Origin: a virus
Strand: one strand, 5' to 3'
Length of the DNA: 21,702 nucleotides
Virus record (IMG/VR): IMGVR_UViG_3300027759_000480
Span: 1-21,702 of that record
Below, piece after piece: positions 1 through 6,300 of the stretch (within the stretch, counting starts at the first letter, position 1; each line of letters opens with the position of its first letter). Under the pieces are notes generated by a model. It did no database searches and had not been told where the DNA came from. It saw only the letters and a program-made list of their open reading frames with translations. The position numbers were made by a program, and so were the translations under genes.

Positions 1-22
1 AGATGGTAGGTTTTTTATCCAT
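1..22 (-). CDS. 5' end of a further leftward structural gene (partial)
   Basis: An ATG at 22-20 on the minus strand opens a frame that reads M-D-K-K-P-T-I and runs off the window. It starts 9 nt after the stop of the gene at 32-256, in the same direction as the fibre cluster. No clear Shine-Dalgarno sequence is visible. Only seven residues can be read, so the product is unknown; position suggests another virion protein. Confidence 0.4.
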
Positions 23-31
23 GTGTCTATT

Positions 32-256
32 CTACAGTATATAGTTGCTATATCCAATAACCTGCAAAGGAATTGGGGGTACGTTGTTTGGACCATATCC
101 TTCTACTGTTATGGTAGTGAATCTTATTCTAAAAGGCAGAGTGTAATTTATCTCTACCGTGCCAGGCTTGTAAGATATTTTGGTTTTGTAATAGTCTGAC
201 GTTTCAATACGTTTTAATTTTTGTTTATTATCATCAATAATAATTGCTGTTGCCAT
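32..256 (-). CDS. Small phage structural protein, 74 aa
   Basis: This 74-residue protein has no signal peptide or membrane segment. Its second half is rich in beta-forming residues and has a PFRIRFTTI stretch followed by YGPNNVPPIPLQVIGYSNYIL-like text at the C-terminus. That pattern is familiar from small proteins in phage tail-fibre clusters, but I cannot name a family with certainty. The ATG overlaps the stop of the upstream gene (TAATG at 254-258), so it is probably translationally coupled to the BppU-like protein before it. A role as a fibre accessory or chaperone-like component is inferred from neighbours only. Confidence 0.75.
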   Translation of the reverse strand: MATAIIIDDNKQKLKRIETSDYYKTKISYKPGTVEINYTLPFRIRFTTITVEGYGPNNVPPIPLQVIGYSNYIL

Positions 257-663
257 TAGTCAGTTACATCTTCAAGTATAATCATGCTACCTTGTGCAAC
301 TGTCCAGACTATATCTGGGGTAGATAACTCTATATCAAAGATATCCCCTGTTTCAAGGTTATGTGATTCTTCTGCTGCAAGTCTAACTGTAAATTCTCCA
401 GCCAAATCATCTTCGTCTGCTGCTGGACTTAAAGCCATAATTGTTGTTGCGTCATCTGTGATAACTCCAAGATTTGATGTGTTATTTGGTCTTTTAATTT
501 TCATAGCAATGTTCCAATCTTCTATAATTAAAGGAGATTGTTGATCATCTGTTACATAAACTTTAAATGCTGAAGTGTCTCCACGAACTACTGTCCACTT
601 AACAGTTGGGGGTTTAGCACCTACGTTATATAAATCTTGAGAGGAGTTTCTAAGAATGGCCAT
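256..663 (-). CDS. BppU-like baseplate/fibre N-terminal domain protein (paralog 1)
   Basis: The 135-residue product carries the signature of small phage adhesin-base domains: near residues 22-40 a K-W-x-V-x-RGD-T-x-x-F-x-V strand pair, and near the end D-I-E-L-S-T-P-x-x-x-W-T-V-x-x-G-S-M-I-I. The proteins at 4620-4973 and 5839-6213 share this plan (RGD or KGD near the start; D-x-x-V ... T ... G-x-I ... D-V-T at the end), so the window has three paralogs. In phages this fold links receptor-binding fibres to the baseplate; that role is inferred. Its ATG follows a perfect extended -10 by 6 nt, with no room for a ribosome-binding site, so the mRNA is probably leaderless. Confidence 0.8.
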   Translation of the reverse strand: MAILRNSSQDLYNVGAKPPTVKWTVVRGDTSAFKVYVTDDQQSPLIIEDWNIAMKIKRPNNTSNLGVITDDATTIMALSPAADEDDLAGEFTVRLAAEESHNLETGDIFDIELSTPDIVWTVAQGSMIILEDVTD

Positions 664-669
664 ATTGCA

Positions 670-678
670 ATTATATCA
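670..678 (-). promoter_or_regulatory. Extended -10 promoter TGATATAAT, leaderless start
   Basis: On the minus strand TGATATAAT matches the extended -10 consensus TGnTATAAT. It is followed by six bases (TGCAAT) and then the ATG of the gene ending at 256. Initiation about 7 nt after the -10 would fall on the A of the ATG. Confidence 0.7.
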
Positions 679-693
679 TGTTTGAAGAAATAA

Positions 694-1221
694 TTATGAA
701 AGACCGTTCTTTAATGCTCCCCAAGTACCGTTACCTTTAGCGGTAACTACAAGGACTCCATTAGATGCATCTGCATAAGCACAAACTGCTACTGCACCTG
801 CACCATTGGCTGGTCTAACATTTGTTAACCCTCCACCAGTCTTTACATATAAAATATCACCTGCAGTAAATTCTGATGTATTAACATCTGGCAATACTCC
901 AGACACAACACACACACCTTGTGCATTATTTGCTGTTGTTGATTTTAATAATCCTAATATTGGAGAGGTGGTTGCAGGAATTGCTTTGCCTACAGTTGTT
1001 AAATCTTGTCCTGAATCATGACCATTAATAAATACAGGAGATCCTGCTGATATTGATCCTCCAGATGTATTAATTACATCTAGTTTCATGTAAGACAAAC
1101 CTAGTCCAGCAAGTGTATTGTCTAATGAAGTTGCTAAAGAAGCAATATCTCCATGTACGTTTACGCTATCATCAACTTGTGGATATGGTAAATTATATAT
1201 GCTTGATTGACCTGTTGCCAT
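694..1221 (-). CDS. Virion fibre-like structural protein, 175 aa
   Basis: The 175-residue protein begins with a short helical segment (about 17-45, D-I-A-S-L-A-T-S-L-D-N) followed by a beta-rich body. The body has repeated glycine turns: G-G-S-I-S-A-G-S-P-V-F-I, then I-L-G-L, then G-V-C-V-V-S-G-V-L-P and A-G-D-I-L-Y-V-K-T-G-G-G-L. This layout is typical of phage decoration or fibre domains in which a 'G-x-I-x-A-G-x-P-V' strand opens a beta barrel. It sits alone between its own promoter (1228-1236) and the promoter of the next gene. No enzymatic motif is seen. I call it structural from composition and neighbours, not from a named family. Confidence 0.75.
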   Translation of the reverse strand: MATGQSSIYNLPYPQVDDSVNVHGDIASLATSLDNTLAGLGLSYMKLDVINTSGGSISAGSPVFINGHDSGQDLTTVGKAIPATTSPILGLLKSTTANNAQGVCVVSGVLPDVNTSEFTAGDILYVKTGGGLTNVRPANGAGAVAVCAYADASNGVLVVTAKGNGTWGALKNGLS

Positions 1222-1227
1222 ATAAAT

Positions 1228-1236
1228 ATTATATCA
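1228..1236 (-). promoter_or_regulatory. Extended -10 promoter TGATATAAT, leaderless start
   Basis: The minus strand reads TGATATAAT, then ATTTAT, then ATG at 1221. The 6-nt gap and the absence of any purine-rich ribosome-binding site repeat the arrangement seen before the genes starting at 663 and 6213. Confidence 0.7.
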
Positions 1237-1282
1237 TTTTAAATAATTTTTTGTATTATCTTACTAATATGACATTTTTGAT

Positions 1283-1311
1283 TTGACTTGCTGGCAAATA
1301 GATGTTATACT
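1283..1311 (+). promoter_or_regulatory. Strong sigma-70-type promoter for the lysozyme gene
   Basis: TTGACT (1283-1288) and TATACT (1306-1311) are separated by exactly 17 bases. This points rightward, away from the divergent leaderless promoter at 1228-1236. The predicted start near 1318 coincides with the first base of an 8-bp inverted repeat. Confidence 0.8.
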
Positions 1312-1317
1312 TGATAT

Positions 1318-1340
1318 ATGACACCTACCAATGGTGTCAT
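1318..1340 (+). promoter_or_regulatory. Perfect 8-bp inverted repeat at the 5' end of the lysozyme mRNA
   Basis: ATGACACC (1318-1325) and GGTGTCAT (1333-1340) are exact reverse complements around a 7-base loop. The repeat begins at the predicted transcription start and ends about 9 nt before the ribosome-binding site GGAGA (1350-1354). It could be a protective 5' hairpin or a repressor operator; the sequence does not decide. Confidence 0.6.
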
Positions 1341-1359
1341 GTTTTCTTAGGAGAGAACT

Positions 1360-1935
1360 ATGAAAAAAAATAAAAAATTTTTAATAGGATTGCTCGCAAG
1401 TCTTGGATTGTCTTCAGTATTCTTGAATATTTCTAATGCTCAAGGTGTTGAAACTAACCTGAAAAATGATAAATATGCAACATTTACCGCTGAGGCGGTT
1501 TTTTTGCTTTCTAGGCCAGATCACTTAGATAAACCGTCTAGAGATAATGTAAGGACCCTTGCTGAATATCAGGATAAAGGACAACTTACTGATGTTGAAT
1601 TAAAAACTTTGCTGTCTGCTTGTGGTTTTGAAAATAAACACCTAGTTGAAGCCTGGGCTATTGCTAAAAAAGAATCAATGGGTAATTCTTTGGCTTTTAA
1701 TGGCAATAAAAGCACTGGAGACAAGTCATACGGATTATTTCAAATAAATATGATTGGTGATCTTAATGATGATAGAAAAGAAAAATATAATCTAGATTAC
1801 ACCAGCCAACTTTTAAATCCTTCGATCAATTGTCAAGTTGCTTATATTATGAGTAATGGTGGTAGTGATTGGGGACCTTGGAAAGGTATTACATCAAAAA
1901 CTAGAGAGTTTATGTATCAATTTCCAAAAGATTAA
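1360..1935 (+). CDS. Exported lysozyme-like muralytic enzyme (transglycosylase fold)
   Basis: The 191-residue protein should cleave peptidoglycan glycan strands. Residues 1-28 look like a Sec signal peptide: M-K-K-N-K-K, a hydrophobic core, then S-N-A-Q as a likely cleavage site. The catalytic half shows the lysozyme-like superfamily pattern: W-A-I-A-K-K-E-S with candidate catalytic Glu105, then S-Y-G-L-F-Q-I-N at 123-130, and a W-G-P-W motif near 171-174. The start is supported by GGAGA 5 nt upstream. It is the only rightward gene inside the leftward fibre block and has its own promoter. Its stop overlaps the stop of the facing gene (TTAA at 1932-1935). A signal peptide implies export independent of a holin; the protein could be an endolysin or a virion-associated lysin. 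Confidence 0.85.
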   Translation: MKKNKKFLIGLLASLGLSSVFLNISNAQGVETNLKNDKYATFTAEAVFLLSRPDHLDKPSRDNVRTLAEYQDKGQLTDVELKTLLSACGFENKHLVEAWAIAKKESMGNSLAFNGNKSTGDKSYGLFQINMIGDLNDDRKEKYNLDYTSQLLNPSINCQVAYIMSNGGSDWGPWKGITSKTREFMYQFPKD

Positions 1936-2819
1936 TCTATTGGATAAGCGTTATAGACCAATAAAGAATCTGCAACCATGAGTCCAAATGGTTCTTTTAC
2001 AAAATCATAAACTTTTCTATTTTCTTTAACTATTTCTATAGATCTAACTTGATATAAAGGTCCATCATTTAATGATTCTTCTGGATTTTTTACTATTAGA
2101 TCTCCAGACTTTAATTCTGAAGAAATAACAAAAATCAGTTTATCTCCCCTTAAAATAAGAACATCTTCTTGTATTGAAAATCTTTTATATTTATCTCCAT
2201 TAATAATCACGGTAGACTCTACTTCACTTTCATTTATTTTAATAACTTTAGATTCTACAGTATTATATGTTTTATCTTTATCTGAAGACCATTCTTGTAA
2301 TGCATCATGATTTAAAATTGGCATGTCATCAAAAGTTTTAGTTATTAATATGTCTCCAACTGATATATCTCTAGCCAACATGTAACCATTTTTAGTAAGT
2401 ACTGGTGTTTCTTCATCTATACAGAAGTATGTTGGTGAAAATCCAAATACTCTAAATGGTGAAAATCCAAACACGTTAAAAGGAGAAAATCCAAACACGT
2501 TAAAAGGAGAAAATCCAAACACGTTAAAAGGAGAAAATCCAAATACTCCAAAAGGAGTAAATGTAAATTGTCTAATTGTTAAATTAACTGGGGTTTCATA
2601 GTCTGCTGGTGTTGTTACTGCTGGAATTTGTTCAACAACTTTTCCATCATTTGCAAGTTCTGCTTCTTCTCCAGAAACTGAAGTAATCACATTTCCTAAA
2701 GTAAATCCCTCTGATACAACATCTGTTTGGGCTTGTGCACTTGTTCTTCCAATAAAATTAGGAAGTAGTTTCATTCCTTTTGCTACAACGTATTTAACTA
2801 GTTTTCCAAATAATGCCAT
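1932..2819 (-). CDS. PASTA + octapeptide-repeat + Hint (intein-like) virion protein
   Basis: The 295-residue protein has three parts. Residues about 19-83 form a PASTA domain (L-P-N-F-I-G-R-T-S-A-Q-A ... G-x-V-V-E-Q-I-P-A), a module that in other proteins binds cell-wall fragments or acts as a spacer. Residues about 89-129 are an eight-residue repeat, F-G-F-S-P-F-N-V, encoded by 24-bp DNA repeats. Residues 133-290 resemble a Hint domain. They open with C-I-D-E-E-T-P-V-L-T and D-I-S-V-G-D, and end with V-Y-D-F ... L-L-V-Y-N-A. Cys133 and Asn290 are kept, but the usual penultimate His is Tyr, the +1 residue is Ala, and the TxxH motif is not evident. Splicing is therefore unlikely, but self-cleavage is possible. 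SD AGGGG precedes the ATG by 7 nt. It is the last gene of the 4973-1932 operon. Confidence 0.85.
   Translation of the reverse strand: MALFGKLVKYVVAKGMKLLPNFIGRTSAQAQTDVVSEGFTLGNVITSVSGEEAELANDGKVVEQIPAVTTPADYETPVNLTIRQFTFTPFGVFGFSPFNVFGFSPFNVFGFSPFNVFGFSPFRVFGFSPTYFCIDEETPVLTKNGYMLARDISVGDILITKTFDDMPILNHDALQEWSSDKDKTYNTVESKVIKINESEVESTVIINGDKYKRFSIQEDVLILRGDKLIFVISSELKSGDLIVKNPEESLNDGPLYQVRSIEIVKENRKVYDFVKEPFGLMVADSLLVYNAYPID
2437..2556 (-). repeat. Five tandem 24-bp repeats encoding F-G-F-S-P-F-x-V
   Basis: Five in-frame 24-bp units start at 2437, 2461, 2485, 2509 and 2533. The middle three are identical and the outer two differ at a few bases. They lie inside the PASTA-Hint gene, between its two domains. 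Identical inner units and diverged ends are what recent slippage or unequal exchange would leave. Confidence 0.9.
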
Positions 2820-2828
2820 AGCAAACCC

Positions 2829-3479
2829 CTATGCGATCAAGTCGCCGACTAGAAGCCAGGTATTTGTATCAAACTTAAACAAGGATGCACCTGAGTACCT
2901 TGCTGCAATAGATTTGTTTCCATTTTTGCTGTTTAAAGTAACACCAACACCTTGAACAAATGTAACAGATCCAGTATTCATTCTAAAAACATCTATCTCT
3001 GATCCTATTGGAAAAGCAACTCCAGAGTTAGGAGGAATAGTTACTGTCCATGTTCCTGTAGAGTCAAAAGTTATACTTTGACCAATATCGTTTAATGTTA
3101 AATCATAATTTTGTGTTCCGCTACCAGCCTGTTTATTAAAAGTAACCAAACCACCATAAGATATCCAATTTGTTCCGTTATAAAATTGCAAATCATTAAT
3201 TGCTACAGCACCTGCGGTTTGTCTAACAAAACAAACTGTTCCTCTTACTGGTGAAGCCAATGCTGCGTCTCTTGCTGCAGGATTTAAAAAGTTGTTTATT
3301 CCAGCCTTTGCTGTAATTACCGCATTTGTATCTGAAAATGTAACATTGCTTTGAAATTGTTGTGTTCCAGACCATACATAGTTTGCAGCGGTATTTGTAT
3401 TTGCACCAATTGCATAAAAAGTATCTGTACCTTGATCATATACGTATGCTGTTTTACCAGTAGTATTTAATGATGGCAT
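2829..3479 (-). CDS. Tail-fibre-like structural protein, 216 aa
   Basis: The 216-residue product is rich in Gly, Thr, Asn and Val, with a short N-terminal Y-V-Y-D-Q-G-T-D-T-F-Y-A-I segment. Further on it has R-G-T-V-C-F-V-R-Q ... L-Q-F-Y-N-G-T-N-W-I-S-Y-G-G (about 80-110), a common 'y-n-G-t-x-W' carbohydrate-facing fibre motif. The C-terminal beta region includes G-S-E-I-D-V-F-R-M and Y-S-G-A-S-L-F-K-F, resembling phage fibre head domains. No enzyme motif is present. Its ATG overlaps the stop of a 32-aa microprotein (TAATG at 3477-3481). Its stop is only 9 nt before the PASTA-Hint gene, so they are probably co-expressed. Function as a receptor-binding fibre segment is inferred. Confidence 0.75.
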   Translation of the reverse strand: MPSLNTTGKTAYVYDQGTDTFYAIGANTNTAANYVWSGTQQFQSNVTFSDTNAVITAKAGINNFLNPAARDAALASPVRGTVCFVRQTAGAVAINDLQFYNGTNWISYGGLVTFNKQAGSGTQNYDLTLNDIGQSITFDSTGTWTVTIPPNSGVAFPIGSEIDVFRMNTGSVTFVQGVGVTLNSKNGNKSIAARYSGASLFKFDTNTWLLVGDLIA

Positions 3480-3577
3480 TATTCACCAATCCCTATTGCT
3501 TTAAGTTCTTCTTCTGTTAAACCTAATGCAACTAGTTTTGCAATTGCTATTTCTTTTAAAATTATGTTATCAGCCAT
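3479..3577 (-). CDS. 32-aa microprotein between fibre genes
   Basis: The frame encodes M-A-D-N-I-I-L-K-E-I-A-I-A-K-L-V-A-L-G-L followed by T-E-E-E-L-K-A-I-G-I-G-E. It is joined by TAATG overlaps to both neighbours (start within the stop at 3577, stop within the start at 3479), so a gene here is well supported despite its size. It predicts as one helix plus an 'L-G-L-T-E-E-E-L-K-A-I' turn-helix, a pattern seen in short phage proteins of unknown role. It shares the M-A-D start with the proteins at 3577-4017 and 4036-4620. Confidence 0.75.
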   Translation of the reverse strand: MADNIILKEIAIAKLVALGLTEEELKAIGIGE

Positions 3578-4017
3578 TATGCACCTATAGTATTCCATGT
3601 AGATGTTGCTGAATTATAAATCTTTAATAATAGTGGACTAGAACCTTTAACGCACCAAAGCGTTCCATCTGTTGGTGTTGCTGGCTGTATAGATGTATAA
3701 ATTGCTGTTGGATTTACTGGTGTGCTTCCTGGTGTTGAATCAATATCTAACCATAACAAACCTTCTTGAACAGTGGTTGGTTGTGTATTTGAAACAACTG
3801 AACCTGTTCCTAATTCTTCTAATGCATCAATTGAGTCTTGAATATTTTTTAAATGATAAGCAATTGATGGGTTAACCAACGCTGCGGCATTAGAATTTGT
3901 TTCATCATATGCACTTGATCCGTAATGGTATGTTCTTAAGGCAGACTGAATATCTGCGGCATCTTCATAACCTGGAACTTTAGTGGAATATATATTTCCT
4001 ATGCTAACATCAGCCAT
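3577..4017 (-). CDS. Fibre-like structural protein, 146 aa
   Basis: The 146-residue product has a helical first half (D-A-A-D-I-Q-S-A-L-R-T-Y-H-Y-G and I-A-Y-H-L-K-N-I-Q-D-S-I-D-A-L-E), which may trimerise. Two copies of a 'P-T-x-x-x-G-x-L-W' motif follow: P-T-T-V-Q-E-G-L-L-W-L-D and P-A-T-P-T-D-G-T-L-W-C-V. It ends in Y-N-S-A-T-S-T-W-N-T-I-G-A. The repeated G-x-L-W unit is typical of phage fibre linkers ('tP.dg.lWvd'). AGGAAGGTGATG lies just before the ATG and gives a strong ribosome-binding site. The TATAAT seen upstream overlaps the previous gene's stop codon, so its promoter role is doubtful. Confidence 0.75.
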   Translation of the reverse strand: MADVSIGNIYSTKVPGYEDAADIQSALRTYHYGSSAYDETNSNAAALVNPSIAYHLKNIQDSIDALEELGTGSVVSNTQPTTVQEGLLWLDIDSTPGSTPVNPTAIYTSIQPATPTDGTLWCVKGSSPLLLKIYNSATSTWNTIGA

Positions 4018-4035
4018 TGTTCATCACCTTCCTCA

Positions 4036-4620
4036 TTATACCACGATAGATATTACAAAATGAACTGTTTTTACGCCAGTCAAATTCTGCCAGGTAGAAC
4101 TAGCATACTCAATAGCGTTTACAGTTACTGGTATAACCTGTAATCCACTTATTGGGTCATTAGTAAAAGAACCTATTTCTATGGAAGATGCTAGTGGATT
4201 ACTATTAGGAATACTATAAGTAATATTAAAATTTGCACTAGTTAAGGTTTGAGAAGTTTCTTCATCAACAATGTAATTTACAGGAATGTTAAAGACTTTA
4301 GATCCATCAACAAATGTTCCAGTTAAAATTTTGTTATATTGAAGTGGACTTAATTTAATTATTGGATACCACTGAAATCCGTTAGCACCATCTGAATTAT
4401 ATTGATATACATATGAGTATTCGTTATCTGTTTTTAAAACATTAACACAAAGATCTTTTGCTTTTGGGGTTTGTCCAGTAAGTGCTGTATTTGGATTTCC
4501 CACTGATACATAAAATAAACTTCCACGTTCGCCTTCAGGTCCAAAATCTACTTCTACGTTTACACTACTTGGTCCGCTTAATACTAAAAGTTCATCTGTG
4601 GTCAATACTACGTCAGCCAT
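4036..4620 (-). CDS. Fibre-like structural protein, 194 aa
   Basis: The 194-residue protein opens with a beta segment, L-V-L-S-G-P-S-S-V-N-V-E-V-D-F-G-P-E-G-E-like, reminiscent of the G-P-x-G-x-x-G linkers of tail fibres. It continues with Y-S-Y-V-Y-Q-Y-N-S-D-G-A-N-G-F-Q-W-Y-P-I and a C-terminal beta domain ending V-H-F-V-I-S-I-V-V. Its ATG overlaps the stop of the BppU-like paralog upstream (TAATG at 4618-4622). No catalytic motif is seen. A role as a tail-fibre or baseplate-attached protein is inferred from sequence style and position. Confidence 0.75.
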   Translation of the reverse strand: MADVVLTTDELLVLSGPSSVNVEVDFGPEGERGSLFYVSVGNPNTALTGQTPKAKDLCVNVLKTDNEYSYVYQYNSDGANGFQWYPIIKLSPLQYNKILTGTFVDGSKVFNIPVNYIVDEETSQTLTSANFNITYSIPNSNPLASSIEIGSFTNDPISGLQVIPVTVNAIEYASSTWQNLTGVKTVHFVISIVV

Positions 4621-4973
4621 TATGCACCAGTTACATCTGCTGTTACGCTAATTGTTCCTTTTAGAAGTGTGTAAACAACTTCTACTCCATTTGATACTTG
4701 AACATCGTAATAGTATGTAGTTCCTGCATTTAAAAACATTGATCCTAATTCTGGAAAAATAACACAAGTAATTTTTGTCTTATCGTTACTAATAACTGCA
4801 CTTGCTGCGAATGGACCTTCATCTGGATCTGCTCCAGTTGAGGATGCTATAGAAAAAGCAGAGGTATATCCAGTTAAATCAAAAACGTTGCCTGCAGCAT
4901 CTTTGGGGTATATAACAAATTCATAACGGTCACCCTTGTAATAATTAACGTTGTATGTGCCTGGAAATGCCAT
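4620..4973 (-). CDS. BppU-like baseplate/fibre N-terminal domain protein (paralog 2)
   Basis: The 117-residue protein carries the adhesin-base layout: Y-N-V-N-Y-Y-K-G-D-R-Y-E-F-V-I-Y near residue 7, D-L-T-G-Y-T at about 32-37, and a closing Y-Y-Y-D-V-Q-V ... G-T-I-S-V-T-A-D-V-T. In this paralog KGD replaces the RGD of the other two. It heads a leftward operon that runs to 1932. An AGGAGG ribosome-binding site lies 4 nt before the ATG. An extended -10 (4989-4997) sits further up, so this transcript would have a short leader, unlike its paralogs. Confidence 0.8.
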   Translation of the reverse strand: MAFPGTYNVNYYKGDRYEFVIYPKDAAGNVFDLTGYTSAFSIASSTGADPDEGPFAASAVISNDKTKITCVIFPELGSMFLNAGTTYYYDVQVSNGVEVVYTLLKGTISVTADVTGA

Positions 4974-4988
4974 AAACCCTCCTAGTTC

Positions 4989-4997
4989 ATTATATCA
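4989..4997 (-). promoter_or_regulatory. Extended -10 promoter TGATATAAT for the 4973-1932 operon
   Basis: TGATATAAT on the minus strand is followed by GAACTAGGAGGGTTT and the ATG at 4973. The predicted start leaves a short leader that still contains AGGAGG. It is the same promoter word as at 663, 1221 and 6213 but with a normal ribosome-binding site. Confidence 0.65.
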
Positions 4998-4999
4998 TG

Positions 5000-5728
5000 C
5001 TATGAAACTGATACATATATTTTTTTTAATGTGAGGTTTGTGAGAAAATCTGATTTAGCATAAGGTCTACAAAAATTAAACCACATTGCTTTGTCTTCTA
5101 TGTGCAGGGTTTGATCAACAGTTAAATCAAAAATTCCTTGATATTTAAAAGATCCAACCATAGTTAAAACTGACTTGTTTATTTCGGGGTATACGGTAGC
5201 AAACCAAAACTCAGTGTTATTAATAAAAGTCTCTAAAGAAAAATTATAACTTAATCTAACAGTTGATCCAATTTCTAGACTTCTAAAGGTAAGTGCTCTA
5301 GATTGTTCGTTGTAGAAGGTGTTGCAATTTGCTGGTAGAAATGAATGGTTTTTTAAAATATTTTCTTTAGCAATATATAAATCATGCCAACCATTTTCAC
5401 CTCTAGTTGGCTCTATGCTAAAAATTTTAGAAGAGGTATCTTCGTAACTAGCCCATCCTGGTTGTTGTTTATAAACTGGAAAATAACTTTCTCCGTTTTT
5501 ACCGTTTAAACCATTTTTACCATTCTTACCATCTATTCCAGCATCACCTTTGTCACCCTTGTCGCCTTTAGGGCCTTGTGCACCTTGTGGTCCCATCGCA
5601 CCTTGTGGTCCTGGAGATCCTTGTGGGCCTGGAACTGGTAAAAATTGTAATTGTGGAGTTTCTTGATCAACAGCACTGATCTTTTCTTTTTCTTGTATAG
5701 GAAAACCCATGTTACGTGATATTGCCAT
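5000..5728 (-). CDS. Collagen-like tail-fibre protein
   Basis: The 242-residue protein has 16 uninterrupted Gly-X-Y triplets at residues 34-81. They begin G-P-Q-G-S-P-G-P-Q-G, pass through G-P-K-G-D-K-G-D-K-G-D, and end in K-N-G triplets. This is a collagen-like triple-helical stalk of the sort found in phage fibres; prolines occur mainly in the X position. Residues 82-242 form a beta-rich head (W-H-D-L-Y-I ... F-W-F-A-T-V-Y) that probably contacts the host. AAGGAGA precedes the ATG by 6 nt. It is the distal gene of the operon starting at 6213, after a 33-aa microprotein. The window also encodes three 2OG-Fe(II) oxygenase-like proteins and a glycosyltransferase, so the stalk is a candidate substrate; that link is inference. 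Confidence 0.88.
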   Translation of the reverse strand: MAISRNMGFPIQEKEKISAVDQETPQLQFLPVPGPQGSPGPQGAMGPQGAQGPKGDKGDKGDAGIDGKNGKNGLNGKNGESYFPVYKQQPGWASYEDTSSKIFSIEPTRGENGWHDLYIAKENILKNHSFLPANCNTFYNEQSRALTFRSLEIGSTVRLSYNFSLETFINNTEFWFATVYPEINKSVLTMVGSFKYQGIFDLTVDQTLHIEDKAMWFNFCRPYAKSDFLTNLTLKKIYVSVS

Positions 5729-5737
5729 AGTGTCTCC

Positions 5738-5839
5738 TTATTTTGTTATTTTTACTATTTTCTCTGAGCCTGTTGAGTCTGTTATTTTTATAACGGACGG
5801 TAAATCATTTTTAACATTTGAAATTTTTATTACTGGCAT
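5738..5839 (-). CDS. 33-aa basic microprotein in fibre operon
   Basis: The frame reads M-P-V-I-K-I-S-N-V-K-N-D-L-P-S-V-I-K-I-T then D-S-T-G-S-E-K-I-V-K-I-T-K. The ATG overlaps the stop of the BppU-like gene upstream (TAATG at 5837-5841). The stop lies 9 nt before the collagen-like gene, whose AAGGAGA site directly follows. It alternates hydrophobic and charged residues, as expected for a two-strand beta hairpin. Function is unknown; tight coupling suggests a fibre-assembly part. Confidence 0.65.
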   Translation of the reverse strand: MPVIKISNVKNDLPSVIKITDSTGSEKIVKITK

Positions 5840-6213
5840 TATAAAGTACCACTGATGTCACCAAGAACTGTGATGGTTCCTATAACTGGTGTCCAAACTG
5901 TATCGTCGATAGTTACTTCTAAATCAAACATAAGTTCTGCAACGCTAGAACGGTACGTAGAACCCCAATAAGCAGACAAACTTGGGTCTACCTTTACCTG
6001 GACATACCCTGAGCCTGAAACGACCGTTAGAGGGTCGATTATATCGGTTTTAGGGTCATATGCGGAGGCAAGGTAAGTCCATCCTGTTGTGTCGTAATGA
6101 GTTGTTTCATCGTTTTGTAAAAAGTCAATTCTGATAAGAGAAGAGTCTCCACGAATTATTTGCCATTTAAGGGTGGCGGGGTCAGATCCAAATTTTTCTA
6201 CGGTTGTACACAT
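5839..6213 (-). CDS. BppU-like baseplate/fibre N-terminal domain protein (paralog 3)
   Basis: The 124-residue protein repeats the plan of the products at 256-663 and 4620-4973: L-K-W-Q-I-I-R-G-D-S-S-L-I-R-I-D-F near residues 14-30, T-T-G-W-T-Y-L-A at about 42-49, and L-M-F-D-L-E-V ... G-T-I-T-V-L-G-D-I-S near the end. Three diverged copies interspersed with distinct fibre proteins suggest a shared docking module for several fibres. It is the first gene of the operon leading to the collagen-like fibre and has a predicted leaderless start 6 nt after its -10. Confidence 0.8.
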   Translation of the reverse strand: MCTTVEKFGSDPATLKWQIIRGDSSLIRIDFLQNDETTHYDTTGWTYLASAYDPKTDIIDPLTVVSGSGYVQVKVDPSLSAYWGSTYRSSVAELMFDLEVTIDDTVWTPVIGTITVLGDISGTL

Positions 6214-6219
6214 ATTAGC

Positions 6220-6228
6220 ATTATATCA
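6220..6228 (-). promoter_or_regulatory. Extended -10 promoter TGATATAAT, leaderless start
   Basis: The minus strand reads TGATATAAT, then GCTAAT, then ATG at 6213. This is again exactly six bases with no ribosome-binding site. Confidence 0.7.
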
Positions 6229-6300
6229 TTTTATTAAAATTAAAAGTCCAACACCCAAGAAACGGTGGGTATCGAGATTTACTCAGGTGTCAGATATAAA

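Noticed and set aside
2437-2556. Regular 24-bp units considered as a CRISPR array
   Set aside because: The units are directly adjacent without spacers and are in frame inside a coding gene, so they are a coding tandem repeat.
4033-4044. TATAAT upstream of the gene at 3577-4017 considered as a promoter
   Set aside because: It overlaps the last codons and stop of the preceding gene and is followed by a normal ribosome-binding site. It is adequately explained as coding sequence.
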